A program made the position numbers and the translations under genes. A DNA stretch of 64,000 nucleotides from assembly GCA_021234155.1 (NCBI GenBank), contig JAJEKV010000852.1:1-64000 (forward strand). The letters run 5' to 3'. This stretch comes from Isoetes taiwanensis. Lineage: Eukaryota > Streptophyta > Lycopodiopsida > Isoetales > Isoetaceae. Of this stretch, positions 47,187 to 59,200 are shown one piece after another (the first letter of the stretch is position 1; the number at the start of each line of letters is the position of its first letter). Below the pieces are notes generated by a model that worked only from the letters and a program-made list of their open reading frames with translations, was not told the DNA's origin and did not search any database.

Positions 47187-47761
47187 TTTTCAATGTCCCA
47201 TGAAGTGCAGTAGTGTAAGGTGCCGGTATATGATGACTAAAATTGTGTGAATGGCATGATTAGATAGATTGGTGACATCCTGGAGTTCATATCCTCGATT
47301 ATGGTGGAATCTAAAATATTCACTCCCTCGTGATGCAGAGAAGACTGGACAACAAATGATGATAATGCTTCAATTCTTGTGCAAACTGGAAGACTACAAT
47401 AATGTCGTGTGGATTAAGCTGAAATGCACACATCTATCTTGGGTGAGATAAAATTGACAACCACAAATTGATTTAAGAGTACTCTCAACCATTTTACATG
47501 TTTCTTACAATTCAATTATCTTCGATTTTAGCTTAATTGACTTCCGGATTTCTTTACTGATAGTCAATAAAAAAAAAAAAAAAAAAAGAGAATTTGGTCT
47601 GTTATTCCCTTACTCTTTGAGAAAGAAACAAATAGAACGAAGGTATACTTCAGAGAGAATACATTTTGCACAAGTCGAGAATTTTGAGGAGCTCAAATTT
47701 GTGTTGTTCACTCTCAATGGTTTTTGTTGCCTTAATCAGTAAGAATGGTATCATTGATTGC

Positions 47762-47895
47762 AAGGAAGGAAGGAAGGAAGGAAGGAAGGAAGGAAGGAAG
47801 AAGCAAAGTTCTTTTATCGTCCGCGGAGGCCAATCGGCCTATGGGACCCAAATTACATGGGTGCAGCAAGCCCGTTGCTACCCGGATTAAAGAGA
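47762..47895 (-). mobile_element. LINE 3' end with TTCC tail
   Basis: On the minus strand this reads 'ttaatccgggtagcaacggg', 'gggtcccataggccgattgg' and 'cctccgcggacgataaaa', followed by (TTCC)n. The internal part matches 43020-43110 of the LINE at 42052-43136, confirming one family with a different tail. Confidence 0.8.
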
Positions 47896-50800
47896 AGATT
47901 AATATGCATGGAGATTATGAAAGAATGTTAAGCTGAAGAGATTCTGATTTTCGATCAAATAGTGACATATGCTATACTCGGCACAATCCTTGAAGCTAGC
48001 TCTGATGCAGGTTGTTGTACGTTGTACAGATATGATCGATAGTCATTTGTGGCATATATTTTTCCTCAATTGATGTAAACTTTCTATCTATTGTACAATT
48101 TGAGTTGAGATAATAGTCACTGGATCCTTCAATTCATGTCAATAAGTATTGGAATTCCTTATACGTAAGTTCTTGTATGTGAGCAACGTGAATTGAATAT
48201 CTCTTGGAATCCTACATGATGGAAGCATGTTCTAATTAGAGGCATCTGTTGAAGTCATGAAGGCTAAGAGGCTCGATTTGAAGAAAGTTGCAAACGTCTA
48301 GAATCCGTATGTTTATAACATTGAGAAAGTTCATATTAAATAAAAAAAAATACAACATGAGACTACAAAAGAAATGGAAAGACACCTTCCAAGCACTAGA
48401 GGGCAACCCCGCATGCATGATAGAAGACTTAGAAGATTGAGAATCCTTCAGGCGCTATATGACCTTAGCTCAATTTTCAGAAGCATTGTCAAGAAATATG
48501 TTGTTCATAGACATAAGGCACAATCCTAGTGTATGCATTTGCTTACATTGATCTATAGCACAACAACACTGGTTGTTTTCATATGCTGTCAGACATATAG
48601 GCTTTGGATATTGTCACGCTACACTTATTGACTGGAAAGCCCCCATTAGTTGTCCATGAATTGATCGAAACAACAATTAATTTAAGTACAATGATAGTTG
48701 AAAAATTCGCATGGCAAATAAGAAGAACAGTGTTTCAGCTATCAAAGCATGTGTAGCCATCCATATAAGAACATGATTGTATTGCTAAATCTCATTTCGT
48801 TTATTCCCCTCCATGAGGGCAACCCTTTGTGCGACAACACTTTGTTTAACTTGGAGCCAATAGGACAAGTCAATAGATACGTTTACATTCTTATATGCCC
48901 AAACCCATTTACAACTATTACTTATACTGTTAATTGTTATGTTAAAAGCCATACAAAATATCAATTCACCAAGCCACTTATCCATCCATAGTTCAAACGT
49001 AAATTACCAAGTATAAATTTAATGCAACTTAGAAGGAATTATCCTACTATCCTTTGCATCCCTGATTTTTTGGCCCAACTCAACTTCCGCGTTGAATCTT
49101 ATAAGTTTAATAGAAACTAGAACAAATATGGTAATCTCAGAGAAAAGGCTAAGCCCATTGGGTGCCTATTCTATTCATTGGGTGGTGGATATAGAAAAAG
49201 GAGAAATAAAAAAAGGGTGCCCATCAGAGGGTGGTTTAAGGGTCAGGGTCATTGCATATGAATCCACCCAGGCCTAAAACCCAGTCGCTACTATTGGGTG
49301 GGGTATCAATGGAAAAAGTTGAGGTTTTGAAGTCTCGAAGAAAAATGAGCTCAATAATGGGAATCCGATGGTTGTTCTAAACAATAAGGCTTTCCCCTGC
49401 ACTGCCTTCCTGTGCTCAGAACATAGCCGGTGCAATAGTTGGATAGAGTATTTGTCGTTTACCTTCTTTTTCAAGAAACACTATATACGTTTACTTTTTA
49501 TTGCACGTGTGCTCATAAACTTTTTATTGCAAGTGCCTTATAGTTTTCATAAGCTTCCAATTAAATTGTTTAGTATTTGGGGACCGTATTTCATGCATGG
49601 TTTTGCCTGGACTTTGGGGATGTATGTATCTGAAATAGTATGTCCAGGGTATTATTTGAACTGGTTTGAGCTGCTTGCTGGCCAAAACAAAGGAGGAATG
49701 TCCTTCGTTTCATTATTTTTCATTCCTTACCAAAGATTACATTTATTTCAATTGGTGTCTCCATGGTGTGAATTTAGAAGGAGATGGTTGTGCAGATCGG
49801 CATGTTTTGCGAAGGAACGGGTCAGGTTTGCATGCCGCTATTGTCGGTTCCTGGAGTGCAAGCTTAGAGGAATTGGCAAAAGATAGCTTGGAGCAACTGC
49901 CGAAACCCTGCTACTAGTGCAAATCCGACCATGACTTTATACCAGCCTTTATGTTGTTTCCCTATGCTATTTTCGTTTGACCAGATCTCAAAAATCTGGT
50001 ATGCCTGGAGGACCGATGTCGATGGTTGCTTGTTGAGAGCTGCGGCAGAACGCTCTACCATTTTGATGGTCTGCCAATTTTTTAGAGGTTTGTTCCAGGA
50101 CATCGCAGTTTATGCTTGTGGGTAGTGTGCTAGCTCTGTCGGCTGAGTCGTCTGTTCTTTTTCTCATCATGTTGTTCTGAACCCCGATTAATTCAAGCTT
50201 TAAGTCTAGGCATGCAACATTTGTTCAAATCGTCCATAGTGGCGTCGGGTAGCTAAGTCGGTGAATTCTAGTTAGCAGATTGTATCCGACAAGACAATGA
50301 AGAATATGGAATACTTTATTATCAGGTTATGCTAGGCGATGGACCATTACAAATACAACTTGGGCAAAACAATCTAATCAAGCCTAGTATTTCTAAATAA
50401 ACAAGACCTTGCCAAAACTTGGAAAGTCGAAGAGAAAAACCCTCATAAACAAGACCTTCCTAAAACTTTAACAACTTGAAGGAAACAAATCCAACCAATT
50501 CAACTTTTTCCTAGAAAACAATACTTTTCCAAAACCGTCTAGTGTGCCTTTTGCTAGTCCCCCTGCCCTTTTTTTTGGGGACTATCAATATGGTAGACTA
50601 GTAATAGTGCCCAGCGTTGCTGGGCATAATTTGGGAACCTATAAATGTTGGGAACTTGTGCATTTAGGTTGAGTAACTTCTGGACCATTGGAACATTTTG
50701 GGAGCCTGTAGATGAAGCAAAAATAATAAATTTAGGCTTAAAGTAATCATACTGCCCAGTTCGATTAATTATGTGGATTTTAATAATTATTTTGAACTAG

Positions 50801-51922
50801 TCAACAAATGAATTGGTTGAATAACAGCTTTTCAAGTACTCGTGATTTAGAATGCTCTATAGTTCAACTTACTAAGCAAGTTGCATTTGTTTCCAGAATT
50901 AACCAAATTAGAATCCTTTGATAATTGCAGTCCATATAGCTATATCACATAAAGAAAGTATAGGGAAGGAAGTATAAGATATGAAGCACAAATACATTTG
51001 AGAATATCTCCAACCAATTAAGCCTATGTTGACCTCAGAATGCATTACAAAATAAGGTTATTTTGCAAAACTCAACAATGGTAAGAACTATAGAGACATT
51101 CAACATCGTTTTCAATGCAACAATTGGGTTAAGTAAAGTTTTGGTAGATAATTCATGCGCATACATGATTTTGTATAAGATTTCCATAGAAAAAGTCTTT
51201 GACGAATAATGGACAAATAGATCTCTCAATTGTTTGCTTATGAAGAGGAATTTTGTTAATGAATTCCACTTGTGGTGCTTATGGTAAAAGTTCCACTTGT
51301 GGTGCTTATGGCAAGAGAATTTTCAAAAAGTGAGATAAAGATGATTGTAATAGGTATGAACAAATGAATATATCTTAATTATACCTTAATGAAGTTTCTA
51401 TAAAATTTTGGGTCTCTTCATTCCTTCCTTCCTTCCTTCCTTCCTTTAAATATCTCAAACATACAAATAAACCAACTTCGCTCTAGTTTAAATTGTGAAG
51501 TAAGCAAATAAACAAACTCCACTCTACTTCCTTCTTTAAAGGTCAAGGAAAGTTGATCTTCGTTTTGGTCTGTCATCCAATGATATTTCGCCATGTGGCG
51601 ATCATTCTATCCAAGAATGAAAAATTGATCGAGCATTCTGGCTGGACCGGTTGGGGCAAGTTACCTCGCAACTGAAGCATATCTTCAAATCTGCAAGAGC
51701 CTGAAATTTACAGCGTTGGGAGCCTGAAACCTGCAGGAGCTTGAAGTCTGATGAAACCGTCATCAAAGCTGAAGCATCGCCGGATTCTGAGCATCAAAAC
51801 GTGAGCTGAAAGTGAGCTGAGCATCAAAATCTGAAGCATCAAAATGTGAGCTGAGCTCGATACCTAAAAGCATCATCCTCAGATCATCTACGCCATAGCC
51901 TGATTATGTGTTGCCTTTCCTT
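47896..51922. other. AT-rich intergenic stretch
   Basis: A 172-codon plus frame at 49368-49886 and an overlapping 83-codon frame at 49666-49917, ending ...SLEELAKDSLEQLPKP, are unassigned; the second has gene-like composition but no family I recognise. A (TTCC)n run lies at about 51422-51447. 'ccacttgtggtgcttatgg' is duplicated near 51270-51310. Confidence 0.4.
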
Positions 51923-52065
51923 GACGTTGTGGAATGGCAAAAGTTCAGCAATTCTTGCCAGAGCAGGCCAAGCTGACTACTGCCAGGCGCTCCCGGTTGC
52001 TGGCAGTAGCCAGCTTGGCTTGCTCAGGCAAGAATCGGCTCCCTTTTGCCATTCCACATAACGTC
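51923..52065. ncRNA. 143-bp foldback, pre-miRNA-like or MITE
   Basis: Arms pair almost throughout: 'ggaatggcaaaag' with 'cttttgccattcc', 'attcttgcc' with 'ggcaagaat', 'agcaggccaagct' with 'agcttggcttgct' and 'actactgccag' with 'ctggcagtagcc'. A loop of about 13 bases lies near 51995. Small bulges and long arms resemble a plant miRNA precursor, but the partial copy at 52108-52206 equally suggests a mobile foldback. No expression evidence is available from sequence. Confidence 0.5.
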
Positions 52066-52206
52066 TCAAACATCCATGCATACTAATACTTGCTTTATTA
52101 ACGGCGCGACTGGCTACTGGCAGGCTTGCTCAGGCAAGAATCGCCTCCCTTTTGACATTCCACATAATGTCTCAAACATCCATGCATACTAATACTTTCT
52201 TTATTA
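52009..52206. repeat. Right foldback arm and flank, tandemly repeated
   Basis: 52009-52102 and 52108-52206 share 'ggcttgctcaggcaagaatc' and 'attccacataa(c/t)gtctca', then 'aacatccatgcatactaata'. The second copy has only one arm and so cannot fold alone. Confidence 0.85.
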
Positions 52207-55019
52207 AGACATACACTTCAATGTTTTTAAACCATAAAATAAGACTTACATATTAGTTTTTTGTTTCTTATAAACTACACTTGCCTAAATGGATCCAATG
52301 CCTCATTTGTTCTTGTGTGCAGGCAGCTCATTAGACGGTGTTTGAAGCATCAGAGGACTGATAAACTCATTGTATCATACCACTTGTTGAATAACATATG
52401 ATACACATCCAAAAGAATAATCCATAACAATAATTTTCAACTTAGTTGACCAAACCATGTTCAGGTGTCATAGATGATTATGAATTTGGTATAACTCTGT
52501 TCCTCTTCTACATGAGGCTGAAACCTTCAAGTTTATTTCGTAGATCTTCAGTAAGAGCAATTCTGCCTGTTATATTTGCCATCCATTAAGTTTCCTTCAA
52601 CCGATTACGCATCAGCAGTTAGCTTCACGAATTAGATACAAACGGAAAGGAGGCCAACACATTTAAAGACATATCCTTAAGTTGTCCCTATGGCTAACCC
52701 GCAAACCATTCTACCAATCAATGGTGTTACCACTGTATGGAGCTTATCAAATCACTCTACCAATTAATGATGTTACCACTGTATGTAGCTTATGTTCCTG
52801 CTATATCAATACATAAAAAATATAATAATAATAATAATACTATTCCAGGTTGATGATATATCAATAGGGGAAAAAGGTTGGATAGAGGGGCGGGTATGCA
52901 TAGCAAAATCACTAATGAGGCTTATGTCAAGCATAGGTCCATACCTTTTGCGCTAGCATGCCTGAACTATCTTTCAACCTGCTTTACTTTCTAAACGAAT
53001 TATACTACATCATCCCTTGCTTATAAAACCATATGAGAGGATGCAAGATCAGAGATGAGGCTTATCTCAAGCAGCAGGCCCATACATTATGTGCTAGAAT
53101 GTTGCAACCCCCACCATGCAGACATGATTCAGCGTGCAGACATGATATAGTTGTCAAACTATAAGAAGACGAAAGAAAAGGTAGTGTAGCTTTTTGAAAC
53201 CTGCATTTAAATTTACTAAGTATACCACTTTTGCATGTTCTTGCCATCGATTAACAGTCTCAAACCTTTGCGTCACAAAAGTAGATGGCAAAGCATAGAG
53301 TAAAGAGCTCTGACAACAGGATATGCTCTTTTTGTGCATCATACGAACCTGGAGTCCAAGATAGAAAAAACAATCAATATATTCAGGCTTCTGTTCTTCC
53401 CTCCTCTTAGAACCAAGGTGGCTTTTTAGATCCCTGAGGCATGAGCAGGTATGGATCACAAATGAGGCGGCCTCTTATTCATCCAGACATGGATTTGGGA
53501 ATGATAGTGCTTTGGTCCCAAAGAGGAGAGTGCCCTGCTTCAATCTCTGACATGCCATGTCTGGACTCCAGCATTAGGCTCCCGCCACATGGTTTTCACC
53601 GTATGATCAAAATATCGTCTGGATTGAATAATGTTCTAGACATCGTTATATTAAATCCAGTTAAGGTGTAGATCCATGGAAATCGATAGCTAATCTTGTC
53701 TTGGATGACACCATAATGATCACTTTCATAATGTCTGGATTGATGCTATTCCAAAGGATTGATCCTGTCTTTTACGCCTTAAATTTGCTGCTTAAGTCGT
53801 GTCACAACCAGCCCTAGCTGAACTTGTTAATATATGTTGAAGCATTTAGAGCTGAACTCTAGGTTGAATGAAGTGTTTCTGACAAATGAGAAGCTTGAAG
53901 TCTTAAAATTATACCAAAGGTGATGTTACAGTCTCAACCTATATACCTCCAGGTTACATCATCTTCGTATTTTCGACATGTATTTGGAAATATGCACTTG
54001 TTTTTAGCTTCATGCAAGGAATTCTTGTACTCTCCATATTACCGAAAACATATGTCTAGAGCTTGATATGCAAGGAACATGGGGGAAAAAAGTATGCTGG
54101 TGGGTTACAAAAGCAGGCGTCTGGACACATGCTGACAGCACTCATATAGCACCCCGTATGGCAGCTTGTTTAGGGTGTTACTAGTACTAGCACATGGTAA
54201 TTAGGTAATCAATAGAAGTATGTAACAGCTCCAATGAATGACAAGTGGAATACTATGATAGAATAGTAGGTGCAGGGTGCTGATCTAAGTGCTGGGGTCG
54301 CATTTTTTTGTACCCCACCAGCATACTTTTGCCCATGGGACTTGAGTTATCTTTCAAGATTATTTGCTTTTGTACTGAACTCATACCATAGGGTTTATTT
54401 TAAACAATCCTATTTCTTTTGACAGGAAATGGATATGAAGATTGAGTTAGAAAACATGTAAGTAATATGATGATTTTATCTTGTTTTACATGGTTTTATA
54501 TACAATTGACATTAGCAATCGTTTGGATATTTAGTATATTAGAACATTAACTATTAATATGGGGCAAAGACTTTCTAGTTGAGGGCAACTAGTTTGGCAT
54601 CGAGGAGACAAAGCACAAGGCTATTTTTGTTCCCTAGGATGTCATGCACATGTATCTGTTGCCTACTATTCTACTAATACGAAGAATACAGGTAATACAC
54701 TGGATCATTTCAAAATAGATCATCGCATTTACTCTACCTATAGCACCCCATGGCATATGATATATGGACATTGGACATCAATCCCAAAGTTGATCTGTGG
54801 TTATGTTTTGTCCATATCTAAATTGGTTTCTAGAATATTTCATTAAAAAAAAAAAAACTAAGGGGACTAGGTCCAAAAGAATCAAAACCAAGCAGAAAAA
54901 TGTCTAATGGGCTTATCTAATTATTATGAAGCTATCAGTTCCTAAACAAATGTTGTCGTGACATATGAAGGCAAGTTGGACCCAGATAATTAAGGAATGG
55001 AATGAGTTTGACCAAAAAA
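52207..55019. other. Intergenic with a dispersed repeat at 53633-53704
   Basis: No frame above about 100 codons and no recognised gene. 53633-53704 is a copy of the 45.6-kb repeat with a 24-base inverted segment. 'accattctaccaat...atggtgttaccactgtatg' is duplicated near 52705-52790, followed by an (AAT)n run near 52825. The phrase 'gaggcttat(g/c)tcaagca' occurs near 52918 and 53056. Confidence 0.45.
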
Positions 55020-55228
55020 AAAAAAACAGAAATCTAGAAAGCCAATGACGTGTTTTTTGGGTGAAATCTAGAAAGCCAATGATGTGTTTTTTTGAGCTTT
55101 GTCCGAAATCCAAAAAACCAATAATTGCCATGGGACAGAAGTATACATGGTGTGACTCGGGATGGTCTCAAACTCGAGATGTAGATTCTATAGGACTAGT
55201 ATATTACCACTAGACCAAAAGCTCAGGC
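55020..55228 (-). mobile_element. tRNA-derived SINE candidate
   Basis: On the minus strand, starting near 55226, 'ttggtctagtggta' (A box) is followed about 40 bases later by 'cgagtttgagacc' (B box). An unrelated body and a T-rich end near 55010-55025 follow. The tail contains two to three tandem copies of 'gaaatctagaaagccaatga' (55028-55120). The promoter spacing fits a tRNA-related SINE. Target duplications were not resolved. Confidence 0.55.
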
Positions 55229-57147
55229 ACAATGACAATTCAGTATGTTCTTCCAAAATGGTTGACTGTCGATGCCAAAAACCATGTCCCATGCGCAAGC
55301 GCATGTAAAAACACATGCCGCATGCGCATGCCAAAAGTGGGCCTTGAAAACTAGGGTCCACATGAAGAAAAAAAGTTCCCTCTCTTCCCCAGTTTTTATG
55401 GCCACCAAAGAAACCAACAACCCAATTAACAACATATACATTACCTTGGCAAATCCCTTGGTAATTCTATCATCTCAATATAAAGATTGGGCAACTCTAT
55501 AATGGCATCTCCAATCCCTTTGTAACAGTATCTATTACCTTAATCTCTACCTTAGTGTCAATTCGAACGTTTGGGCTTATTCTTGTCTAAAATATACACA
55601 AATATAAGATGTACCCTATCATTGTGTATTCAATATCTTTCTTTTTCCCTCAAAATATATAAGGGGACGGACTATGTGTCTCCATACCCAAGCCAAGTCA
55701 AATATTACACAAAACAAGTGCTAAGCTTTCCAAACTAGTTGGCCATTATGCAAAAGGGTATTATGAAGTTCAAATTACCTCGTTCAAACTGAATTGTGGC
55801 ATGAAGTCCATAGGTGAATGTTAGGAAGAAATATATAGTTAGTCAAACATGACAGGGTCAAAACATTTTTCTGTCTTGTGGACCAATAATGGTTCCCAGA
55901 AGGCTGTTTCAATTAAAAATCCACAACTTTTACATGAAAATGTTTTTTTACTTCAAATTTGGTATATAAGTAGTTGACTATATGCTTCATGCATAAAAAA
56001 TATTTGTTGGCCTGTAATTTGAAGGTTCATCTTTGACTTATAGTAACAATTTTAAGTAACTTTTAATTGATGTTTATTTTGTCAAATTTGAAGGAAATTT
56101 CTTGAAATAATATGTCACTGAAAAAATCATATATGAATGCTTGTATGGATATGAGACCAATGCAAAAATAAGTAAAGAAAAAGAACAAAAGGCATGATCA
56201 TGATAAATCAAGAAAGGTTTCAATATCTAAGACCATTAATAGTCCATAGGTTCATTTTAAATCAATAACTTCTTTATCTTAGTCAATCTCAAGTTGAATT
56301 TTAGGATGTTAGTATTTCATGAGCTGCTTTATCAATAAAAAATATATGTTGATATTTTTGGGCTAAAACTTTTTGTATTAGTTCCAAGTTATCATCAAAT
56401 GTTTTCCATGTTTGATCTCTAGATTTGTACCTTGAGGATGAACTTCAAACACCATATTTCAAAGCTTCCCAAAGTTAAGAAAGCACTATACGATGGACCA
56501 AAGAAAAAAATGAAAAGCTATGACTAAAAAAGACAAAGATAGACTGCTATTTTGATGCCAATTATTGGTCCATATGACCTCTCATTTAAAAGTCAAGAAC
56601 ATCATCATTATAATCAATTCTTTAGAATATAGTTCACATATATCACATTCTATATGATAATATTAGTAGGTTAGGGAGGATTGTCTATCTAAAGGGTGAT
56701 ATCGAAGCACAAAGACTAAGCAGTTAAGGGCTACTTTGAATGTATGTGGACGTCCACTTATATATTTCAAAGGTTATCTTATAGATGATGAGAAGTCATA
56801 GTATCATTGTAGGGGACAAAATGAATAGAGCCAGTGTAAATAAATAGAGATATTTTCCCCATCCAATTGGTCTAATCCTGGGCCTAAAAATAGTCCATGT
56901 GTATTTTTTATTCAAATATTGTATATAATATATTATTCTCACATGAAATTTGAGATATATATTGCTAACAAAGGTTCATATTTATAAAAATTATAGACTA
57001 TCATAAAGATGATCTACATGTACTATAGTCCAACTTATACTACAACACGTTGGAGCAATCATACATTGATTAACTTTATAATAGTGAGAAGTCAGTAGGT
57101 TTCTTCATTTTTTTCTCATAAGACTGACGCCAAGAACCTCAATATCC
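55229..57147. other. AT-rich intergenic stretch
   Basis: No recognisable gene. A short perfect palindrome 'catgcgcaagcgcatg' lies at 55290-55305 and is followed by 'gcatgcgcatgc' at about 55320-55331. Confidence 0.45.
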
Positions 57148-57320
57148 CTTTTTGGGTTGCCCCTAAGGGGGCAAACCCTCGTTGGTGTGGCCATGTGGCA
57201 TATTCCAAGTATATGCCAGTATATACCCGGAATATGCCGATGACCGCTCCAAACCCATTATTGGCTGTAAATTGGCGGTGGCTTCTATTGCTTGGCAGCC
57301 ACTCTCGAAACCGGCTAACC
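57148..57320 (+). repeat. Dispersed 165-bp repeat, copy 2
   Basis: This is the partner of 44657-44822, with 'tttttgggttgcc', 'gggggcaaaccct' and 'ggcatattccaagtatatgc' in the same order. It lies about 300 bases upstream of the PPR remnant. Confidence 0.75.
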
Positions 57321-57609
57321 GGAGAATGCGATGAATCAGAGGACTTTCAATCAATTAATCTTACTGCTGTCTATAACCTTTGTGATCAGAGCTATAGATC
57401 TCCGCCCAAGACTCTTGAGTGCATGTTGCATTTCATTCCGGCTCTGCATGGCAAGGCTTTCCTTATAAAGTCAGGTAGCAGATTCTATGTATGGCGATTG
57501 AGAAAGTTGACGATGCTGCACCATATAGGGTATGGCTCTTGCAATTCAATCATAGTTTTTCTTATTTTTAATACCATTTCAGTGATTTTTTTCGCTGCAG
57601 AAGCATCGC

Positions 57610-58790
57610 TTGATGGGATTTAGCGATGGAGTTTGAGGACTTGACAACAAAGGTGATTGAACTCGACAATGGAGCATCTCTGATATGCCGGATTCGTCCT
57701 TCCTTTGGCCTTATACTTGCCATTTACATGGGACAGGGACAGTTGAAGGAAGCTCTTGAAGTGCTCTTGAAGTCTTTCAGAATGCACCTGATAGAGATAC
57801 CTATTCATGGAATACTATTATTAAGGGTTACACCAAGGGAGGATACCTCAAGGAAGCGTTCCAGCTTTTCGAGGAAATGCCAATGACAGATGTGGTTTCA
57901 TTGCTAAATTAGGAAAAATTGAAGTTGCCTTCCAACTCTTTCAACAAATGCCATATCGAAATGCAGTATCATGGAACACTGTCATTGTAGCTTATGCTCA
58001 ATCTGGTAAGCTTAACCAGGCTGTTCAGCTTATCCTACAAATGCCCCAACCATATGTAATCTCGTGGACTATAATTCTTGCAGCGTACTGCCAGAAAGGG
58101 CAACAGGATGAAGCTTACCTCTTTTCCAAGAAATGCCTGCTTGTAATATTGCCTCCTGGAATGCGCTTCTCTCTGGCTATGCAGCAAATGGTCAGTTCAA
58201 AAAAGTTTTGGAACTTTTTCAACGAATGCCCAACAAGAATGTGGCCTTATGGAATGCCATGATCGGGGCTGTCAAAGAGGCCACTGAACTTTTCAGGCAA
58301 ATGAATGAAAGGAATATAGTATCATGGAATACCATAATAGCAGGACATGGGAAGCATGGGAAATTCATGGATGCTCTTCAATTGTTTTATCAAATGCAAA
58401 AAGATGGTATGAAGCCTGATGAAGCCAGTTTCATTAGCCTTCTTGATGCATGTGCAAGGAATGCAGATCTCACTAACGGTAAGAAGCTACATAAAGCAAT
58501 AATAAATGCTGGTTTGAAGTCAGATGTTGCTATCCAGATTACATTGATAAACATGTATGCCAAATGTGGGAGCTTAGAAGATGCAAGCTCAGCTTTTAGT
58601 AATGGTCAACAGGATTCACGCTTGTGGACTGCTATGCTTGGTGCCTTTGGTCAGTGTGAATTAGGCAATGAGGCCTTTGAAGCTTTTGAAAAAATGGGAC
58701 TCAAAGGCATAAAGCCTGATGAGGTCAGTTTTAGCAGTATTTTAAGTGCGCGTAGCAATGCTGGCCTGGTCTATAAGAGTTGTTTTTAAG
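57610..58790 (+). pseudogene. PLS-class pentatricopeptide repeat sequence, frameshifted and truncated
   Basis: PPR proteins bind organellar RNA, and PLS-class members act mainly in RNA editing. Repeat text is clear but moves between frames. It reads DTYSWNTIIKGYTKGGYLKE and AFQLFEEMP near 57810-57880, then GKIEVAFQLFQQMPYRN near 57910. AVSWNTVIVAYAQSGKLNQA starts near 57963, then MPACNIASWNALLSGYAANG from 58133 and NIVSWNTIIAGHGKHGKF. GMKPDEASFISLLDACARN, SDVAIQITLINMYAKCG and GIKPDEVSFSSILSA follow. Shifts lie near 57770, 57900 and 58125, and a deletion follows LWNAMIGA. The sequence stops after AGLVYKS at 58788 in mid-repeat, without E or DYW domains. About 9-10 motifs remain, so it is not functional as read. 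Confidence 0.85.
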
Positions 58791-58859
58791 TAGACCATAA
58801 TATTAAACATGTGGAAACGACTTTAATACACAAAAAACAAAAAGCTAAGACAGACAGAG

Positions 58860-59200
58860 CTGACCAAAGGCAAACAGGGCTAAGACAGACAGGGCTAACC
58901 ACGAAGGCGGCTCCTCTCCCTCTCTCTCTGGCGTGCCGCCTCGTCCTCCTCGTCCCTCGAACGCACTCTACGTGCACCACGAGACCGAGGCACCCATGGT
59001 ACCTCCCTATGCTGCCTCTCGTGGTGCTTCTTCGCAGCATCTATACCTAGACCCCAGCCACCCTGGTCTCCTGGAAGCATGTGTGTGCAACCCTCATGCT
59101 CACAAAACCATCTATCCAGGGACCTTGTAGGAGCCCCAGGGATGGTGATCAATAATCGACGTATTCTCCAATGCCCATGGAGCTCGTCCCTAAAGAATTC
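58860..59200 (-). CDS. Unrecognised frame with Cys2His2-like motif, possible transposon ORF end
   Basis: The minus frame, open from about 59200 and with a Met at 59152, reads FFRDELHGHWRIRRLLITIP, then WFCEHEGCTHMLPGD and AAKKHHERQHREVPW. It ends in an Arg/Glu-rich tail. C-x4-C followed about 20 residues later by paired His residues could bind zinc. It abuts the point where the PPR homology stops, so it may belong to an element that truncated the PPR sequence. I cannot name the family. Confidence 0.25.

Noticed and set aside
49368-49917. Possible novel gene (172- and 83-codon frames)
   Set aside because: No family, splice context or repeat of the motif was recognised. It is left as unassigned sequence.
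51422-51447. Further LINE 3' end based on a (TTCC)n run
   Set aside because: The conserved CCGTGGACG signature is absent next to it.
55150-55228. Functional tRNA gene
   Set aside because: A- and B-box words are present, but no credible cloverleaf or anticodon arm was found and the flank looks like a SINE body.
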